In this document: positions 45,491 to 53,999 of the stretch, piece by piece
Layout of the letters: each line of letters opens with the position of its first letter
Numbering within the stretch: the first letter of the stretch is position 1
DNA from: Nostoc sphaeroides
GTDB taxonomy: Bacteria; Cyanobacteriota; Cyanobacteriia; Cyanobacteriales; Nostocaceae
Length of the DNA stretch: 64,000 nt
NCBI RefSeq assembly: GCF_003443655.1
Contig: NZ_CP031941.1
Coordinates: forward strand, 1,173,501-1,237,500
Direction: 5' to 3'
Program-made: the position numbers and the translations under genes
Notes under the pieces: generated by a model
Told to the model about the DNA's origin: nothing
Database searches by the model: none
The model's input: the letters and a program-made list of their open reading frames with translations, nothing else

Positions 45491-47686
45491 TTATTTTCCC
45501 TCAATATACTTTTGCCACATTTGCTGATAAGCTTTTTCCATTTCGTGGGCAAATTTCTTACCATTCCACAGAGGTGAAGTTTGTCTTGACTGTCGCAGTT
45601 TCCACGCAATTTGTTGTCTTAATTTCTCATCTTTACCCAACCTCACACCCCACTCTACATACTCTTCATCACTCCAAGCTAAACCTTCTGTAACTCCTAC
45701 ATTCATCATCATTGTGTAGCTGTTACGCGCTGCAAATTGTTCTCCCACTCTGGTGACTATGGGGATACCCATCCATAATGTTTCTAGGGTTGTGGTTGCA
45801 CCGTTGTAGGGATAGGTATCTAAGACAATATCCGCAATGGCTAAATTGGCACGATGTTCCATATCTGTAGGTGCAGAAGGTAGAAACCTTAAGCATTCTA
45901 AATCTACTCCTTCGGCTTTAGCAATTGGCGTAATCAAGTCTTTTAAATCTTGATGGTTAGATCGATGACTTTTAAGTAGAAAATAACTATTAGGGACTTC
46001 TTTAATAATTTGCATTTGTAACCGGATATTATGGAGATTACGTTTTACTCCAAGTTGGGAACTAAAATAAATAATCCCATTATCAGGAATATTTAAAGAT
46101 TCTCTGCTGATAGTTGGTGTTCCTACAGTGAAGCCATCAATACCAATATAGTTTTGAGGGAGTCGCCAAATCTTTTCACTATAATAATCTTGTGCTGATT
46201 CTGGTAATACGTAGTTATCAGCAATAAAATAATCAACGTTTGGGAAACCAGTCGCGTCATACCCTAACCAAGTAACTTGAATTGGTGCCGGTTTCAGGGC
46301 GACAATAGCACAATTTCCATAGGAAGTTAAACTATCTAAATCAACTAAAATATCTATTTCATCTTGGTTAATTTGATCTGTAATTGTCACTATCGGAAGA
46401 GATCCTTGATAAAAATGATCACCAAATTCGTTTTTATAAGCTTGTTGTAGTGGATCTTCAGAAACCTCGCCTAAGGAATATAAATGAATATCAAATTGTT
46501 GACGGTTATGATATTTTAATAACCACCAAGCTAAAAAACCGACAGAATGAGTACGAAAACATCCTGATAAATAGCCTATTCTGAGGGGACGCTCACTCAA
46601 AGAAGGACGAGGTGAGAGAAAACGTTGTTGATAAGTGCTGATATATCCAGGAAACTTTTTCAATATCAGTTCTTGACATAAAGCAGCTATTTTATTGCGA
46701 ATTAATCTATTTTCCTGGGGATTATCTTCCATATATAGTAAAAAAGCCCCAATAGCTAAAATTTGCACTAAACTTTCGCTTTCTATTTGACTGATGACAA
46801 GATTAGATAAGAACAGTTTATGTTTTTGATAAGCTTGAACTATTTTTTCCCAACTATCACAAGAAGTTAATAGTGCTTCCAGCAAAAATTGAGTGCCGAC
46901 TATTTGATCAATGGGTTCTTGAGAAATTTCTAAATATTTATTTGCCCAATAAATAGACTCTTTAGTATAATCTAGTCCTAGTCTTTGCAGGGGAGAAATA
47001 ATTTTTCTAATACATTCTAAATTATTCGGTTCTAGCCGGAGCGCAATTTTTACAAGATAAATTGCCATGTGCTGGTAAAAAAAATAATGATAGGCATCAG
47101 CTTTCTCTGTCAATAATTTAATAATAGTTTCAGAAGTTAATAAATAAGGTATAAATGCTTCCACCAGTTTATCTATAGAGGGAGGAGGACTAACCGGGTC
47201 AGGATGAACTAACTTTTCAATCACCTTAACTAATAAATTTTCATCAAAAACAGGGGTTTCTATTAGTTGAGATATAGTTTTAATTAATTGATTAATATTC
47301 GTTTCCTGATCATGAATCTTTAAATCAATGTTTAGTTCAATTATTTTTAAAAGATTATTAATATCATCAGGAACAAATTCTCTAATGTGCTGACGAACTA
47401 CCCAAGCTATTTGATAGTTAGAATTGGCTTCTTGTTGTTGAGCAGCATTTAATAAAATCTCTGTTAATTGTTGCAGCGATTGTTCTGACTCTTGTTCTCC
47501 AGATTCGAGAAATGGAGTCATCCAAGTAATCTGCGCTTCTTCTTCTCTTCCCTCTAATAATAAGGCTAATCCTAAATACCAATAATTATAAACTTCTTCG
47601 GGATTTTCAGTAATATTTTGTTCATATTGTTGAATAGTTAACAAGGTTGGGATTGAATAAATTTGATTATCTAACTGGATGGTCAT
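45491..47686 (-). CDS. TPR-GT41 O-GlcNAc-transferase-like protein (OGT)
   Basis: A 731-residue protein. Residues 1 to about 370 are helical TPR-like repeats (NYWYLGLALLLEGREEEAQI), and the rest is a GT41/SPINDLY-type glycosyltransferase: LRIGYLSGCFRTHSVGF, ILVDLDSLTSYGNCAIVALK, APIQVTWLGYDATGFPNVDY, and ADIVLDTYPYNGATTTLETL, the UDP-binding region. The start is ATG at 47684-47686, preceded by AAGG; a TTG 39 bp upstream is less likely. It lies just downstream of a pilin gene on the same strand; an OGT is reported to be needed for hormogonium development and motility in Nostoc punctiforme. A pilin- or motility-related target is therefore likely but inferred. Confidence 0.85.
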   Translation of the reverse strand: MTIQLDNQIYSIPTLLTIQQYEQNITENPEEVYNYWYLGLALLLEGREEEAQITWMTPFLESGEQESEQSLQQLTEILLNAAQQQEANSNYQIAWVVRQHIREFVPDDINNLLKIIELNIDLKIHDQETNINQLIKTISQLIETPVFDENLLVKVIEKLVHPDPVSPPPSIDKLVEAFIPYLLTSETIIKLLTEKADAYHYFFYQHMAIYLVKIALRLEPNNLECIRKIISPLQRLGLDYTKESIYWANKYLEISQEPIDQIVGTQFLLEALLTSCDSWEKIVQAYQKHKLFLSNLVISQIESESLVQILAIGAFLLYMEDNPQENRLIRNKIAALCQELILKKFPGYISTYQQRFLSPRPSLSERPLRIGYLSGCFRTHSVGFLAWWLLKYHNRQQFDIHLYSLGEVSEDPLQQAYKNEFGDHFYQGSLPIVTITDQINQDEIDILVDLDSLTSYGNCAIVALKPAPIQVTWLGYDATGFPNVDYFIADNYVLPESAQDYYSEKIWRLPQNYIGIDGFTVGTPTISRESLNIPDNGIIYFSSQLGVKRNLHNIRLQMQIIKEVPNSYFLLKSHRSNHQDLKDLITPIAKAEGVDLECLRFLPSAPTDMEHRANLAIADIVLDTYPYNGATTTLETLWMGIPIVTRVGEQFAARNSYTMMMNVGVTEGLAWSDEEYVEWGVRLGKDEKLRQQIAWKLRQSRQTSPLWNGKKFAHEMEKAYQQMWQKYIEGK

Positions 47687-47823
47687 GATTGAAAACCTTA
47701 AATTTGTTTTGAAATTTGTTGCCAAGTGAGATTAAACCTGATTTAAAATAAGCTCCAAAATCCAAATTAACTTAGGGATTAACACTTGTTAATAGTTAAA
47801 TTATGTGAATAACTTATATCAAA

Positions 47824-47861
47824 AAAAATGCTAGATGAATTGAAGTGCATCTAGCATTTTT
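47824..47861 (-). terminator. Rho-independent terminator of the pilin gene
   Basis: AAAAATGCTAGATG pairs with CATCTAGCATTTTT around a 10-base loop, and on the minus strand the stem is followed by a run of T. It lies 20 bp past the pilin stop codon, so the OGT gene downstream needs read-through or its own promoter. Confidence 0.85.
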
Positions 47862-47880
47862 AAACACAAAGGATTAAACC

Positions 47881-48399
47881 TTATTTCATCTCTTCCCCAG
47901 TCGTACAGGACGCAACAGCACCAGCTGCCAGTGCAAGTGTGGGAGGAGTAGCAGTAACTCCAGTTGTTTGACAAGCAACAGCAGAAGTTTGTCCACTTGT
48001 GAGAATTACGACACCACCAGCAAAGCTTTTGAGAGAGTTTGCATCCTTAGCTGCTGCATTAAAAGTTGTACTTACACTAGTTGGAGTTGCTGGAGATATT
48101 GTATAAGCATAGGACACGGTTGAGGAAGGGATACCAATTTGCAGCTGGTCAATAGTGCCAGCAAACGATGGGTTTTCGATCCGGTAAGATTGTTGCGCTC
48201 TGTTAACTGAACCAATGTAGGTTTTCGCTTCAGATTGTTTAGCTTTTGCTGCTTGGTTCAAGAAAGAAGGTAGGGCAATAGCCGACAAAATACCGATGAT
48301 GATAATTACTACTAGTAATTCAATAAGTGTAAAACCCTCATCTCCCTTCTTCTTGGCGAGGATGTGTTGAAGAAACTTGGCCTTTAGTTCGGTTTTCAT
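47881..48399 (-). CDS. pilA: Type IV major-pilin-like protein PilA
   Basis: A 172-residue prepilin with a 22-residue positively charged leader; cleavage is expected between G22 and F23, and mature Glu5 is present (G-FTLIELLVVIIIIGIL). The hydrophobic helix is followed by YIGSVNRAQQSYRIENPSF, typical of cyanobacterial PilA, and a Ser/Thr/Ala-rich globular part that could carry O-glycans. Two cysteines near the C-terminus (AVACQTTG and ASCTTGEEM) can form the disulfide loop. Type IV pili drive hormogonium gliding and DNA uptake. A strong terminator follows. Confidence 0.92.
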   Translation of the reverse strand: MKTELKAKFLQHILAKKKGDEGFTLIELLVVIIIIGILSAIALPSFLNQAAKAKQSEAKTYIGSVNRAQQSYRIENPSFAGTIDQLQIGIPSSTVSYAYTISPATPTSVSTTFNAAAKDANSLKSFAGGVVILTSGQTSAVACQTTGVTATPPTLALAAGAVASCTTGEEMK

Positions 48400-48586
48400 A
48401 AGTGTTTTCCCTGGTGTAGGATGTGGTTGTGTGTTCTAGATACAACTTACCCAAGTGCGATCGCTTTCCTATCACCTTCAGAAAAAAAGTTTGGGTAGAT
48501 GCGGTTACACAATCCAAAATCCTTGCAACTAAAAGCCCCTGGTCTACACCAAGGGCTAGATTCTCAATTTCAATAGTCGGATTGCC

Positions 48587-49153
48587 TTATTCAAACTCAG
48601 GTGGCCACAACTCTAATATTGCCAGTTCCCAACCTGGTAGCAAGTCCGGTAATGTAAGTGTGTCTCCATTCTGCAATACCACTGGAGCTTGGTTGATTCG
48701 ATAAACCGTTACTGTCAATTTGTCAGGGTCAATCAATATGCCGACTATAGACCCAAGTTGCAAAAATAGCTGAATCTTCTCTTCAAGCGGTTTGATTCTG
48801 TCGCTTTTAGATTTAATCTCAACCATCAAGTCTGGAACTAACTCCACAAAGTCGCGCTTGGTCTTCTTCAGCCGATCAGCCCGAACAAAAGACACGTCAG
48901 GCGATCGCAGGTTTCTTTTTTCTAAGTCGTCCTCTTCTATATTCGGTAGGATAAACCCTGCGCCAGAACCAGTTACACGCCCTAGTTTGCGCGGCATGAC
49001 CCAGATATTTAAGAAGGTACTCAACCGTGCGCCAATTTCCTCTGACTCGTAATCTGATGGCGGAGAAACTATGATTTTTCCCTCTACCAGTTCCATCTGC
49101 CATTCTGGATGCTCACTTTGTAGCTGCTCTAAATCGGTGATGGTGAAAGACAT
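48587..49153 (-). CDS. Uma2 family endonuclease-fold protein
   Basis: A 188-residue Uma2 paralogue, third in the window. Motifs are MELVEGKIIVSPPSDYES, RSPDVSFVRADRL and ELVPDLMVEIKSKSD with K in place after the acidic strand. The ATG at 49151-49153 (MSFTITDLEQLQSEHPEW) is chosen because upstream codons lie in a MITE and hairpin region. No partner gene. Confidence 0.87.
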   Translation of the reverse strand: MSFTITDLEQLQSEHPEWQMELVEGKIIVSPPSDYESEEIGARLSTFLNIWVMPRKLGRVTGSGAGFILPNIEEDDLEKRNLRSPDVSFVRADRLKKTKRDFVELVPDLMVEIKSKSDRIKPLEEKIQLFLQLGSIVGILIDPDKLTVTVYRINQAPVVLQNGDTLTLPDLLPGWELAILELWPPEFE

Positions 49154-49175
49154 AATATTACAGAAAATACTCTTA

Positions 49176-49278
49176 TAGCGGTTCTCGTTTACGTGAGGTA
49201 CACCCGTAGGGGCACGGCACTGCCGTGCCTCTACACCTCGTGATGTAATGTTGTACCGCATATAAATGGGAACCGCTA
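49176..49278. mobile_element. 103-bp MITE (TAGCGGTT ends, TA duplication)
   Basis: TAGCGGTTCTCG and GGGAACCGCTA are inverted ends flanked by TA. Inside is the hairpin GGCACGGCACTGCCGTGCC. It has the same ends as the element at 42865-42955, in a gene promoter region. Confidence 0.75.
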
Positions 49279-49290
49279 TATGTATCATAA

Positions 49291-49318
49291 GTAGCGGCAA
49301 TTCATGAATTGCCGCTAC
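49291..49318. repeat. 28-bp perfect palindrome
   Basis: GTAGCGGCAATTCATGAATT plus GCCGCTAC is fully self-complementary, a dispersed hairpin repeat next to the MITE. Confidence 0.85.
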
Positions 49319-49436
49319 TCTCAGAAAGCTACAATGTATTATATTCAAAGGAAAACGACTCCACAGTTTGCCATTAGTAGCATCAATGAAAACAGATGTA
49401 ATTTTTTATGAATTTATTAACGCTCCTGCCAATCTC

Positions 49437-50057
49437 TCAATTTTTCAATAACCTTACTAATATTCTCATCAATTCCTCAATATCTTCGACAACTCTGTAG
49501 CTATTAATCCCTAGAGTAAAATGTTTATTTACTCTATCTAGACTTGCAAATTGCCACAAACTTCCTGTAGTGACACAACCAGTTAATATAGGTTGTTCTG
49601 CAACAGTTGGGGAATCCTCCCAAAAATCAAGTGCAACTATTTGGGCTACTAATTGAGTGAAGCCTCTACTTAAATCAGCTTGTTTTGCTTCTATGACTAA
49701 TAGTTGATTTGGTTGGGTCGTTCTAATTAAATAATCTAGTGTACCTTGAAGTTGATTATTCACTCTCAGGCTAAATTCTATTCTTAGTTTTGCCTTCGTG
49801 TAATGTATCAACTCTAAGACTATTCTAGAAATTATTACTTCCCTTCTCGCTAACTCAGTAGTCAACTCTACATAAGGGAGAGATTCTTCTATCCTTTCTC
49901 TCAATTCGAGCAATCTATCCAATTCGCCTGAGTATTGTGGCAATTGAAATACTTTGTACTCTAGTGAATAACCGAAGGCTTGAGCCAAGTCTTCAGAATA
50001 GTAACCGCTTTCAAAATATTTGCTAAAGGTATATGTCTGAGTTGGATCTAGCTTCAT
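49437..50057 (-). CDS. PD-(D/E)XK-like hypothetical protein
   Basis: A 206-residue protein of a type common in Nostocales. The pattern GTLDYLI, about 15 residues, then LLVIEAKQADLSRGFTQLVAQ looks like a PD-(D/E)XK active site with D-x(n)-E-x-K followed by the Q-containing helix. The N-terminal half is helical (ELDRLLELRERIEESLP). The biological role is unknown; no methylase or toxin partner is adjacent. Start ATG at 50055-50057 is the natural one. Confidence 0.65.
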   Translation of the reverse strand: MKLDPTQTYTFSKYFESGYYSEDLAQAFGYSLEYKVFQLPQYSGELDRLLELRERIEESLPYVELTTELARREVIISRIVLELIHYTKAKLRIEFSLRVNNQLQGTLDYLIRTTQPNQLLVIEAKQADLSRGFTQLVAQIVALDFWEDSPTVAEQPILTGCVTTGSLWQFASLDRVNKHFTLGINSYRVVEDIEELMRILVRLLKN

Positions 50058-50105
50058 GAGATTTTAAATTATGGGTGATATGTCGGGAAATGTGTTGAGA
50101 GAGGT

Positions 50106-50183
50106 ATGAGCATTCAAGAAATAGCAGAATTTTTAGAACTAGACGTTGAAATTATCAGGAAGCATCTGCAAGAACAGTCTTAG
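50106..50183 (+). other. 25-codon HTH-like ORF or gene remnant
   Basis: ATG at 50106 to TAG at 50183 encodes MSIQEIAEFLELDVEIIRKH and LQEQS, similar to the tail of Rpn-family and related proteins that end in an HTH-like motif. A GAGAGAGGT sequence lies just before it. It is most likely a leftover 3' end. Confidence 0.3.
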
Positions 50184-50298
50184 GAGTTAAGAGGCTGTTT
50201 GACAAGTATTGAGCGTATAGCACCATAGGCATTTTACGATCGCTTCCACCATGATGTAGCCGATCGCAATTTGTTATGCTATATTAAACGTAGTCGTT

Positions 50299-51687
50299 AT
50301 GAGTTCGTATATTTTCATGGCTAACACAACAACAGAAAACTTGGTAATTATCGGTTCTGGCCCAGCAGGTTACACAGCAGCTATTTATGCCGGACGCGCT
50401 AACCTGAAACCCGTTGTATTTGAAGGTTTCCAAGCCGGGGGATTACCTGGTGGGCAATTAATGACAACGACGGAAGTTGAGAACTTTCCAGGGTTTCCCC
50501 AAGGGATTACCGGGCCGGAACTGATGGATCAGATGAAGGCGCAGGCAGAGCGCTGGGGGGCTGAACTATATACTGAAGATGTTATATCAGTTGATTTGAG
50601 TCAGCGTCCATTTACAGTGCGATCGCAAGAAAGGGAAATAAAAACCAACAGCATCGTCATTGCTACGGGTGCAACTGCAAAGCGTTTAGGTTTACCCAGC
50701 GAACATGAATTTTGGAGTCGGGGTATTTCCGCTTGTGCAATTTGCGATGGTGCAACACCAATTTTCCACGGTGCAGAATTGGCTGTAATTGGTGCTGGTG
50801 ACTCGGCGGCGGAAGAGTCAATTTACCTCACCAAATACGGTTCCAAGGTAAATATGTTGGTACGCACCGATAAAATGCGGGCTTCTAAAGCCATGCAAGA
50901 CCGCGTTTTGAGCAACCCGAAAATCCAAGTGCATTGGAACACAGAAGCCGTGGATATCTTCGGTAACGGCCACATGGAAGGGGTGAAAGTCCGCAATACC
51001 AAAACTGGTGAAGAGAGCAAATTGCACGCTAAGGGTTTATTTTACGCTGTTGGTCATACTCCCAATACCTCTTTATTTAAAGGTCAGTTAGAACTGGATG
51101 AAGTCGGTTACGTTGTCACTAAGCCCGGTTCTGTAGAAACCAGTGTAGAAGGCGTTTTTGCTGCTGGCGACGTACAAGATCATGAGTTTCGGCAAGCAAT
51201 TACGGCTGCGGGTACTGGCTGTATGGCGGCGATGTTGGCAGAACGTTGGTTGTCTTCTAGTGGCTTGATTCAAGAATTCCATCAACAGCCAGAAACAGCA
51301 GATAATGAATTAGAACATCAGCCAGCCAAAAAGACTGAAGCCGAGGAAGAAGCTGGATTTAACTTGGATGGGACACGCCATCAGGGAGGTTATGCTTTAC
51401 GGAAATTGTTCCATGAAAGCGATCGCTTACTTCTTGTTAAATACGTCTCTCCTGGTTGTGGCCCTTGTCATACCCTGAAGCCGATTTTAAATAAAGTGGT
51501 GGATGAATTTGATAGCATTATTCACTTTGTGGAAATTGACATCGACAAAGACCGAGATATTGCTGAAAATGCTGGTGTGACAGGAACGCCAACGGTTCAA
51601 TTGTTCAAAAACAAGGAATTGGTGAAGGAAGTTAAAGGTGTGAAGCAAAAGAGCGAATACCGGCAGTTGATTGAGAGCAACCTTTAA
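50299..51687 (+). CDS. NADPH thioredoxin reductase C (reductase-thioredoxin fusion)
   Basis: A 462-residue flavoprotein that supplies NADPH-derived electrons to 2-Cys peroxiredoxins in chloroplasts and cyanobacteria. The reductase part has [16 protein letters not shown], the redox pair C146/C149 in CAICDG, and [13 protein letters not shown] for NADPH. The thioredoxin part starts at about residue 360, with the active site CGPC at C387-C390 in [12 protein letters not shown] and the cis-proline in GTPTVQLF. Both active sites are intact. The start may be ATG at 50299 or at 50317 ([10 protein letters not shown]). Confidence 0.95.
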   Translation: MSSYIFMANTTTENLVIIGSGPAGYTAAIYAGRANLKPVVFEGFQAGGLPGGQLMTTTEVENFPGFPQGITGPELMDQMKAQAERWGAELYTEDVISVDLSQRPFTVRSQEREIKTNSIVIATGATAKRLGLPSEHEFWSRGISACAICDGATPIFHGAELAVIGAGDSAAEESIYLTKYGSKVNMLVRTDKMRASKAMQDRVLSNPKIQVHWNTEAVDIFGNGHMEGVKVRNTKTGEESKLHAKGLFYAVGHTPNTSLFKGQLELDEVGYVVTKPGSVETSVEGVFAAGDVQDHEFRQAITAAGTGCMAAMLAERWLSSSGLIQEFHQQPETADNELEHQPAKKTEAEEEAGFNLDGTRHQGGYALRKLFHESDRLLLVKYVSPGCGPCHTLKPILNKVVDEFDSIIHFVEIDIDKDRDIAENAGVTGTPTVQLFKNKELVKEVKGVKQKSEYRQLIESNL

Positions 51688-51733
51688 GAGAATGGGGAGT
51701 GGGGAATGGAGGACGGTTACTAATGCCCAATAC

Positions 51734-52147
51734 TCACCCCCCTACATCGCAAACTAATCTGTTAAATAAAGAAACAGAAATAATTGTTGTATTTACCAAA
51801 ATTTGTGCCTGATTAAAATCTGAATCACCCGTAATCAAAAAATCTGCTTCTGCTGCCATAGCACAAGCTAAAAATTTTTCATCTTTTCTATCTCTGGGAA
51901 AATCAACTTCCAAATTTACATCAATTCGCGTTATAAATGTATCGATAATTTCAAACCACTCACATATCACCTCATCCGTCAACTTAAACTTTCTGCGGCT
52001 TAATACCTCCTTGTATTCCACAATAATTTCTTCAGAGGCTATCCATTGCCAATCAGGATTATCAAAAATAAACTGAATAACTTCCCTTGGTACTCTACCC
52101 TTAAGGACAGCAGAAACTAAAACGTTAGTATCAATAACAACTTTCAT
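51734..52147 (-). CDS. PIN-domain toxin, putative
   Basis: A 137-residue PIN-domain RNase (COG1569-like) with MKVVIDTNVLVSAVL, the Glu in IVEYKEVLSR, and RKDEKFLACAMAAEADFLITGDSDF holding the acidic cluster. It overlaps its antitoxin by 4 bp. Different PIN subfamily from the protein at 24091-24492, so they were acquired separately. Confidence 0.85.
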   Translation of the reverse strand: MKVVIDTNVLVSAVLKGRVPREVIQFIFDNPDWQWIASEEIIVEYKEVLSRRKFKLTDEVICEWFEIIDTFITRIDVNLEVDFPRDRKDEKFLACAMAAEADFLITGDSDFNQAQILVNTTIISVSLFNRLVCDVGG

Positions 52148-52383
52148 TCTCCGCGTTGGTAAGCTTCAATTTCTGCTTCAATTTCTGCTTCTGTAATATC
52201 TTGCAATCCTGGTATTAACTGTGTTTTATCAAATAAATTTCTCAATTTTTTACTGATCTCTGCTCTTGGGTTGTCCTCCGCTAATATAATTATTTCTACT
52301 CTCTGTCCTACCTGAAAAGGTAAATCAGATAATATTAATTGACTGGGATCTGTAATGGTGATGTATTTTTTATAAGCGTTCAT
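52144..52383 (-). CDS. Antitoxin partner of PIN toxin
   Basis: A 79-residue protein, MNAYKKYITITDPSQLILSD, then LPFQVGQRVEIIILAEDN, an AbrB-like swapped-hairpin start, and an acidic tail ITEAEIEAEIEAYQRGE that likely binds the toxin. The ATG at 52381-52383 is used; the longer frame adds an unrelated 19 residues. Overlaps the toxin gene by 4 bp. Confidence 0.8.
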   Translation of the reverse strand: MNAYKKYITITDPSQLILSDLPFQVGQRVEIIILAEDNPRAEISKKLRNLFDKTQLIPGLQDITEAEIEAEIEAYQRGE

Positions 52384-52467
52384 AATTCCTCCATTAACTT
52401 GTATTTCTCTACTGGAAATGATTAACCTCTGTGGTGACACTAAGTAGGACGGCGGAAATAATTAAAT

Positions 52468-52521
52468 GTTTGTAGTAAGGACTTTAGTCCTAAAAGAAGG
52501 ACTGAAGTCCTTACTACGAAC
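52468..52521. repeat. Inverted REP-like pair
   Basis: GTTTGTAGTAAGGACTTTAG and GGACTGAAGTCCTTACTACG face each other, same family as the units around the RAYT at 44791. The rest of the gap 52384-52738 contains nothing recognised apart from the promoter region of the next gene. Confidence 0.85.
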
Positions 52522-52738
52522 TGAATTACAATAATTTTACATTAGTTAATATAGTTTGAATTATTCTCACCGACTTACTTAGCTGGTAATTTATCTCTAG
52601 GCATAATCTCACCTATTACTCAGTCTAGCTCTGTAACCACCACTCAAGAGCCAGACTTTTATCCAGGATATTTACGCAATACCCTATCTGATATGTAAAA
52701 TAGTCAGCGTATCAAGCTTTGATCCAAGCGATCGCTTT

Positions 52739-53635
52739 ATGGCCATTACAAAACGGCGACTACCGACATTTTTACAGTTTGGCAACAGTCTCAATCTTTC
52801 GCAAAAACTCATGCTCATCGGGTTAGCCATTACCCTATTTTTCATCTTCCTGGCATTTTTCGCTCCCGTATTCCAGGCTTGGGGATGGCTGCAAAACCCG
52901 AAAGATTTTCTCTCTAATCCAATTCACGAGCCACCCTCAGCTAAACATTGGTTTGGTACTAGTCGTTTGGGTTATGATGTGTTCTCCCGGACATTGTTCG
53001 GCGCTCAAGCTGCTTTGCAGGTGGTGATTTTGGCAACAGCGCTGAGTATGATTATCGGTGTGCCTTTGGGGATGCTCAGTGGTTATCTCGGCGGGAAGTT
53101 GGATAAAGTGTTGCTGTTTATTATGGATAGCATCTACACTCTACCAGGGCTACTGCTGTCTGTGACACTGGCGTTTGTGGTGGGGCGGGGGATATTAAAT
53201 GCAGCGATCGCTATTAGCATTGCCTACATTCCCCAATATTACCGCGTCGTTCGCAACCACACCGTGAGCGTGAAAACTGAAGTATTCATCGAAGCTGCTC
53301 AAGCAATGGGCGCTTCTACTTGGGTTGTGCTTTCTCGTTATTTATTTTTTAACGTCATTCAAAGCGTACCCGTCCTATTCACACTCAACGCTGCTGATGC
53401 AATTTTGGTGTTGGGAGGTTTGGGCTTTTTGGGGCTAGGACTTCCCGAAGAAGTGGCAGAATGGGGACATGATTTAAAACAAGCCTTAGAAGCTTTACCT
53501 ACTGGAATTTGGTGGACTACACTTTTCCCTGGTTTAACCATGACATTCATGGTAGTAGGGTTATCACTACTTGGTGAAGGGTTAAATGAATTTGTCAATC
53601 CCCGGTTACGAAGAGAAAATAGAATCCGAAAGTAG
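52739..53635 (+). CDS. Peptide/nickel-type ABC transporter permease (DppC/OppC-like)
   Basis: A 298-residue inner-membrane permease of the DppC family. Hydrophobic segments are at about residues 27-47, 92-112, 130-150, 155-170, 214-232 and 262-284. The N-terminal signature HWFGTSRLGYDVFSRTLFGAQ and the EAA loop EAAQAMGASTWVVLSRYLFFN are diagnostic. It is normally encoded with a DppB-type permease, binding protein and ATPases, but none is seen here; in cyanobacteria such genes are often scattered. Start ATG at 52739. Confidence 0.9.
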   Translation: MAITKRRLPTFLQFGNSLNLSQKLMLIGLAITLFFIFLAFFAPVFQAWGWLQNPKDFLSNPIHEPPSAKHWFGTSRLGYDVFSRTLFGAQAALQVVILATALSMIIGVPLGMLSGYLGGKLDKVLLFIMDSIYTLPGLLLSVTLAFVVGRGILNAAIAISIAYIPQYYRVVRNHTVSVKTEVFIEAAQAMGASTWVVLSRYLFFNVIQSVPVLFTLNAADAILVLGGLGFLGLGLPEEVAEWGHDLKQALEALPTGIWWTTLFPGLTMTFMVVGLSLLGEGLNEFVNPRLRRENRIRK

Positions 53636-53705
53636 TCATTAGTCATTAGTCATTAGTCATTGGTCATTGGACAAAAGACAAAGGACAAAAGACAAATGAC
53701 AAATG
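53634..53705. repeat. STRR (AGTCATT, GACAAAT)
   Basis: AGTCATT heptamers change into GACAAAG/GACAAAT heptamers directly behind the permease stop codon. Confidence 0.9.
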
Positions 53706-53730
53706 ACAAATAAACAATAGAGAGATTTGT

Positions 53731-53940
53731 ATGAAAGATAATCTAACGTTAATTGCTGCCGCTACTGGCGGGTTTATCCTTTCCGTTGCACTTGCTGGTA
53801 TCTTAAGAGGTGCGCCAGTTACAGGTTGGCAAGAGCAATCGAGTTTCCGCAGCACGACTTTTGCTAATTTACAGAAATCGGAGTTGAAAGCCGCGCGTCT
53901 TCTCCCAAGCAAAGACGCTGCGCTAACAGATAGGGAATAG
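53731..53940 (+). CDS. Small hypothetical protein with one membrane segment
   Basis: A 69-residue protein with an N-terminal hydrophobic helix (LIAAATGGFILSVALAG) and a short hydrophilic part. The last 15-20 residues come from a dispersed repeat (around 53893-53933, with GCGTCTTCTCCCAAGC and ACGCTGCGCTAACAGA) and its stop codon TAG from the first GGAATAG heptamer. The original C-terminus was probably different. It could be translated with the ROK gene. Confidence 0.5.
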   Translation: MKDNLTLIAAATGGFILSVALAGILRGAPVTGWQEQSSFRSTTFANLQKSELKAARLLPSKDAALTDRE

Positions 53941-53999
53941 GGAATAGGGAATAGCTGTTCACCAATTACCAATGCCCAATGACAAATGACAAATGACAA

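Noticed and set aside
48400-48586. A small gene between pilA and the Uma2 gene.
   Set aside because: The 93-codon plus-strand frame crosses the 3' end of the Uma2 gene and has no coding character; the gap more likely holds the pilA promoter.
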